Below, piece after piece: positions 61,493 to 64,000 of a DNA stretch of 64,000 bases. The notes under the pieces were generated by a model that was given only the letters and a program-made list of their open reading frames with translations, ran no database searches and was not told where the DNA came from. Position numbers and translations under genes: made by a program. The DNA comes from Chitinophagaceae bacterium (GTDB taxonomy: Bacteria > Bacteroidota > Bacteroidia > Chitinophagales > Chitinophagaceae). The stretch is taken from NCBI GenBank assembly GCA_017307755.1, contig JAFKGQ010000016.1:248001-312000 (forward strand). The letters run 5' to 3'. The first letter of the stretch is position 1. Each line of letters starts with the position of its first letter.

Positions 61493-61641
61493 AATATAAG
61501 GCATAATATCTCTCCTTTATGTATAAACTTCCTTACAGCCGAATTTCCCGCTTTTTATTGTTATAGGTTTGTTATAAAGCATTGTTTACTGATCCTTAAC
61601 TTGCTGCGACCGGTCGTGGTATTGTTTTTGAATAAATAGCG

Positions 61642-61878
61642 ATGAAACCTTCACGAATGAAACAAGAGTCATTATCCATCCTGCCGGCCCTCCAACCAGC
61701 GCATTCTCTGATAGCCTATAATTCCAGCAAAACGCAACGGCAAAAGCCGGAGGGCATAGTCAAATTAATGCCACCCGCTCCTCCCCCTGATGAAAAAACG
61801 ATCAGTGAGCTCAATCGGTTGGCATCTACCCATCCTTTCTGCGCCTTTCGCAAGGCTCGCCGTTATGATATGCTCTGA
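61642..61878 (+). CDS. Doubtful short protein
   Basis: A 78-codon frame begins ATGAAACCTTCACG and contains a short Pro-rich stretch (P-P-A-P-P-P). Its last codons run into the second dispersed repeat, so its C-terminus is repeat-derived. There is no signal peptide, domain or clear ribosome binding site. It may be noncoding; kept only because it is the longest plus-strand frame in the gap. Confidence 0.2.
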   Translation: MKPSRMKQESLSILPALQPAHSLIAYNSSKTQRQKPEGIVKLMPPAPPPDEKTISELNRLASTHPFCAFRKARRYDML

Positions 61879-61935
61879 CGAGGATCTTCGTCGGAACTGC
61901 TTCGACTCGGTCGTATCCTTCGCTGCGCTCGGATA
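61872..61935. repeat. Second dispersed repeat family, copy 2
   Basis: GGATCTTCGTCGGAACTGCT is followed by TTCGACTCGGT, then CGTATCC-TTCGCTGCGCTC-GGATATG. Compared with the copy at 20041, the stem CGTAACC/GGTTACG has become CGTATCC/GGATATG, so the central A-T pair is a T-A pair. The long GAACCACT hairpin of copy 1 is absent. Confidence 0.55.
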
Positions 61936-61994
61936 TGTGGAAAAATTTCCCTGCAGTACAGGATCATTTTCTACATGTCGGAGGTACATACTAC

Positions 61995-62243
61995 CTAAGA
62001 AATGGACCTTATCTTCTCTATGAATTGATCCAGAAATGAAAGTTTAAAGATCTTCCTCTCGGGATCAGGAGCATCGAAGTTCATGAACAGGATACTTCCA
62101 TCCAGTGCGATCGTCATCAGGTAGTGTCCTTTTTTAAAAATATCATAGACTACCAGGTCCCCATAGTCCTTTTCCTCTATTTGATATTCTTCAGTGACCC
62201 TACCCTTCTTTATCCTGATCGACCTTGTCATTAAATTTTCCAT
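61995..62243 (-). CDS. Small hypothetical protein
   Basis: An 82-residue protein rich in Lys, Glu and hydrophobic residues: M-E-N-L-M-T-R-S-I-R-I-K-K-G-R-V, then Y-D-I-F-K-K-G-H-Y-L-M-T-I-A-L-D-G-S-I-L-F and F-L-D-Q-F-I-E-K-I-R-S-I-S. The regular alternation suggests a small beta-sheet protein with a C-terminal helix. No signal peptide. It resembles small uncharacterised Chitinophagaceae proteins of this length, but I do not recognise a family. Confidence 0.55.
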   Translation of the reverse strand: MENLMTRSIRIKKGRVTEEYQIEEKDYGDLVVYDIFKKGHYLMTIALDGSILFMNFDAPDPERKIFKLSFLDQFIEKIRSIS

Positions 62244-62334
62244 ATATAGTTTTTTATTATGGTAATATAAAAATTCAAGCCACGCACAAATGGCACAATT
62301 CTGTTGTTATCTATTGTTAGAATTATTATTTTAC

Positions 62335-62342
62335 TACCGTTG
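62335..62342 (+). promoter_or_regulatory. Candidate promoter of the YciF-like gene
   Basis: TACCGTTG (one mismatch to TAnnTTTG) has a TTG 18 bases upstream (62314-62316) and lies 19 bases before the ATG at 62362. Confidence 0.4.
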
Positions 62343-62361
62343 ATCCTGTAAATATCGCTAT

Positions 62362-62853
62362 ATGGAAAAGCTGTTCTTCGGGGAATTACGAGAAATATAT
62401 GGGGCGGAAAAACATCAGATCATGATCTTTCCTTTGCTAAAAAAGGCCGCCTCTTCCCTACAACTGCAAAATGCCCTGGCCAATCACCTGGATACTACCC
62501 GCGAGCACATCACCCGGCTGGAAAAGGTATTCCGAATGCTGGGTAAAAGGCCGGCGGCAAGAGAGTCAGAAGCCATCCTGGGCATTGGCCGCGAGGCAGA
62601 GACTGTGATCGGGACAACGAAGAAGGGGACAGCCACCCGTGATGCGGGACTGATAGTGACAGCCCAGAAGCTGGAGCATTATGAAATATCCTCCTACGGA
62701 AGCCTGGCCCAGATGGCCCGCACCCTGGAATATGATGATATACTGGATATTCTGGAGACGATCCTGTATGAAGAAAAAGAGTTTGACGACTTGTTGACGG
62801 CCCTGGCTGAAAATTATATCAACACGGAAGCAAGCCGGGAGTACGCTGAATAA
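62362..62853 (+). CDS. YciF/DUF892-family ferritin-like protein
   Basis: A 163-residue four-helix protein of the YciE/YciF family. The ferritin-like ligand residues are visible as E-L-R-E-I-Y-G-A-E-K-H-Q (helix 1), T-T-R-E-H-I-T-R-L-E (helix 2), K-L-E-H-Y-E-I-S-S-Y (helix 3), and L-Y-E-E-K-E-F-D-D-L (helix 4), giving Glu and His pairs for a di-iron centre. Family members are induced by stress in enteric bacteria; function is not settled. Cytoplasmic. Converges on the DUF4407 gene with an eight-base gap. Confidence 0.87.
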   Translation: MEKLFFGELREIYGAEKHQIMIFPLLKKAASSLQLQNALANHLDTTREHITRLEKVFRMLGKRPAARESEAILGIGREAETVIGTTKKGTATRDAGLIVTAQKLEHYEISSYGSLAQMARTLEYDDILDILETILYEEKEFDDLLTALAENYINTEASREYAE

Positions 62854-62861
62854 ACTTTTAT

Positions 62862-64000
62862 TTATAATACATCCTCTTCCCTGAAGTCATATCGCTCCTT
62901 GATCCGGCGGGTAATGACCTCCAATGGCGTCCGGGGAGGGATATTATCCTGCCCCTTTTCCCATTGTTCCAATTCCTCCTCGATATGCTTCTTCTGCAAA
63001 GCGCCTAATTTCCTTGTCAGTTCCTCTCTTATGTCCTTTTTTCTTCCTCTCCTCATAAGGTCTTCTTCCTCCGCCATTTGCAGCAATTCCTTCCGGGCAA
63101 GGGCCAGGTCGTAGGGCCCAGTGCTCATGATCAGTTTGGACAGGATCGGTCCCGTTTCGATAAGGATGATCAGCAGCGATATGAGCAGGTTAGCCCAGAA
63201 CACGCTGCTTTCTTTGGCGGATAGATCGGATAGGGCCTTATTCTTTTCTAAAAAACCCACATCGGCCGTGACCTGGGATTCATAGCTTTTGCGCTTGAAG
63301 TCTTTTGCAGCGCCCGCTTCTGCGATCAGACTGTCCTGGTAATGGATGCCTGTCGTCAATTGGGTTAATTCAGGAGCCGTCTGCCGGAGGGCATTCTCAT
63401 AGGCTTCCTGTTTCAACCTGGTCAGTTTGTCGATGCCCCGGCGTTGGGATCCGCCCGTACCATCCGCTTCCTGCACATAAGCCTGCTGCAGCCTGTGCAG
63501 CGTGTCCTCCAGAGATACTTTTCGGGTCATGAGCCTGCTGCGCTCCTGCTGGGCCGCTGCCAGGGTATGCTCATTCTCCAGCGTCAGCAGGCTGTCATTG
63601 AGCAGGATCTTCTTATGTCTGTTCTCCGTGACCTGTACATCTATCTCCTTCTCGAATATTTTTAGTTCCAGTGGCCGGGCTATGGTGACCCCGATCAGCA
63701 GGGCCAGGGCCATCCGGGGGGCGGCCATCCATAGTTGTTTATTACGGGAAACGCCGTATTTCCGCATGGTGGCCACGAGAAAGCGGTCGAAATTAAAAAT
63801 GACCAATCCCCAGATAATAGCGAAAGCCACAGCCCATAGAGGGTTGTTAAACACACTGTAGATGGCGTAGCCGGCGGAGAGGGCCGCCAGAACAAAAGTA
63901 GCCAGGATCACGCCACCAAGACCGGCGTATTTTGTCTGCTCAGAGGGACAGTCTTTGAGAAGGTCCTGGTACGCGCCGGCACACCACCAGAGAAAATGGG
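62862..64000 (-). CDS. DUF4407 membrane protein (5' end beyond the window)
   Basis: The reverse-strand frame runs uninterrupted through the window end; beyond the apparent GTG at 63911 it continues upstream through H-F-L-W-W-C-A-G-A-Y-Q-D-L-L-K-D-C-P-S-E-Q-T, the conserved N-terminus of DUF4407, so the true start lies outside. Visible are hydrophobic segments (V-I-L-A-T-F-V-L-A-A-L-S-A-G-Y-A-I-Y, W-A-V-A-F-A-I-I-W-G-L-V-I-F-N-F-D-R-F, a third at about M-A-L-A-L-L-I-G-V-T-I), a long coiled coil of charged residues, and a last membrane segment (W-A-N-L-L-I-S-L-L-I-I-L-I-E-T-G-P). Function unknown. Confidence 0.88.
   Translation of the reverse strand, partial: HFLWWCAGAYQDLLKDCPSEQTKYAGLGGVILATFVLAALSAGYAIYSVFNNPLWAVAFAIIWGLVIFNFDRFLVATMRKYGVSRNKQLWMAAPRMALALLIGVTIARPLELKIFEKEIDVQVTENRHKKILLNDSLLTLENEHTLAAAQQERSRLMTRKVSLEDTLHRLQQAYVQEADGTGGSQRRGIDKLTRLKQEAYENALRQTAPELTQLTTGIHYQDSLIAEAGAAKDFKRKSYESQVTADVGFLEKNKALSDLSAKESSVFWANLLISLLIILIETGPILSKLIMSTGPYDLALARKELLQMAEEEDLMRRGRKKDIREELTRKLGALQKKHIEEELEQWEKGQDNIPPRTPLEVITRRIKERYDFREEDVL

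Larger units (their letters stand above)
61416..61994. other. Long intergenic stretch with both repeat families
   Basis: This 579-base gap between the BamA-like gene and a small hypothetical gene holds repeat copy C (61464-61492), an AT-rich middle, a doubtful short reading frame (61642-61878), and copy 2 of the second repeat family (about 61872-61935). No RNA gene or phage remnant is recognised. Confidence 0.6.

Overview
The window reads as chromosomal DNA of a Bacteroidota bacterium, most likely Chitinophagaceae; the genus cannot be fixed from the sequence. Supporting signs are a near-perfect Bacteroidota promoter (TTTG, 19 bases, TACCTTTG) before rpmB, the rpmB-rpmG-DUF4295-ftsY gene order, a sigma/FecR/SusC/SusD locus, several TonB-linked receptors and PorT-like barrels, bacillithiol synthesis (bshC), and OmpA proteins with thrombospondin type 3 repeats. 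There is one tRNA (His). I see no rRNA, transposase, phage gene or CRISPR array.

Layout. 1-1922: a cut Lrp/AsnC regulator diverging from a class-V PLP enzyme, then a cupin. 1939-9883: a compact plus-strand block with a sigma factor, a membrane anti-sigma-like TPR protein, an exported caspase, an exported unknown, a CsgG-like protein, a lipoprotein, a DUF6175-like protein and an exported protein ending in a transglutaminase-like triad. This is my main candidate for an undescribed system. 9855-20000: mostly minus-strand housekeeping and metabolism (NAD-binding protein, L,D-transpeptidase, DsbD-alpha protein, NRAMP transporter, bshC, 4-hydroxyproline epimerase, 2-oxoglutarate semialdehyde dehydrogenase, rimO), with gpmA on the plus strand. 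20187-23254: nhaA, a small barrel and a cytochrome c/monooxygenase-like protein. 23416-30779: SusD, SusC, FecR and ECF sigma. 30834-32507: ftsY and small ribosomal genes. 32632-38606: a PQQ dehydrogenase, ppk1-ppx and panB. 38687-46906: a TonB receptor, a three-gene envelope cluster and a LytS/LytTR pair. 47078-52930: an ALDH7-type dehydrogenase, an OmpA protein, and an S8 protease-DinB-EthD run. 53003-64000: a Prc-like protease, tRNA-His, DUF445, an outer-membrane receptor, an SGNH hydrolase, a BamA-like barrel, YciF-like and DUF4407 proteins.

The noncoding DNA is also informative. A structured repeat made of two small hairpins occurs three times, each time just upstream of a minus-strand start codon. 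Two copies are about 84 bases long and carry compensatory changes in their stems. A second repeat family occurs twice, also with a compensatory pair change. Perfect inverted repeats with 11-15 base arms sit directly before the starts of rimO, the DsbD-alpha gene and the ALDH7 gene.

How the genes work together. The 1939-9883 block reads as a sigma/anti-sigma switch driving exported proteins that include two potential peptidase folds. The SusCD locus is a standard trans-envelope-regulated uptake system of unknown substrate. ppk1 and ppx form a polyphosphate make-and-break pair. The epimerase and dehydrogenase are the first and last steps of hydroxyproline breakdown, with the middle steps missing here.
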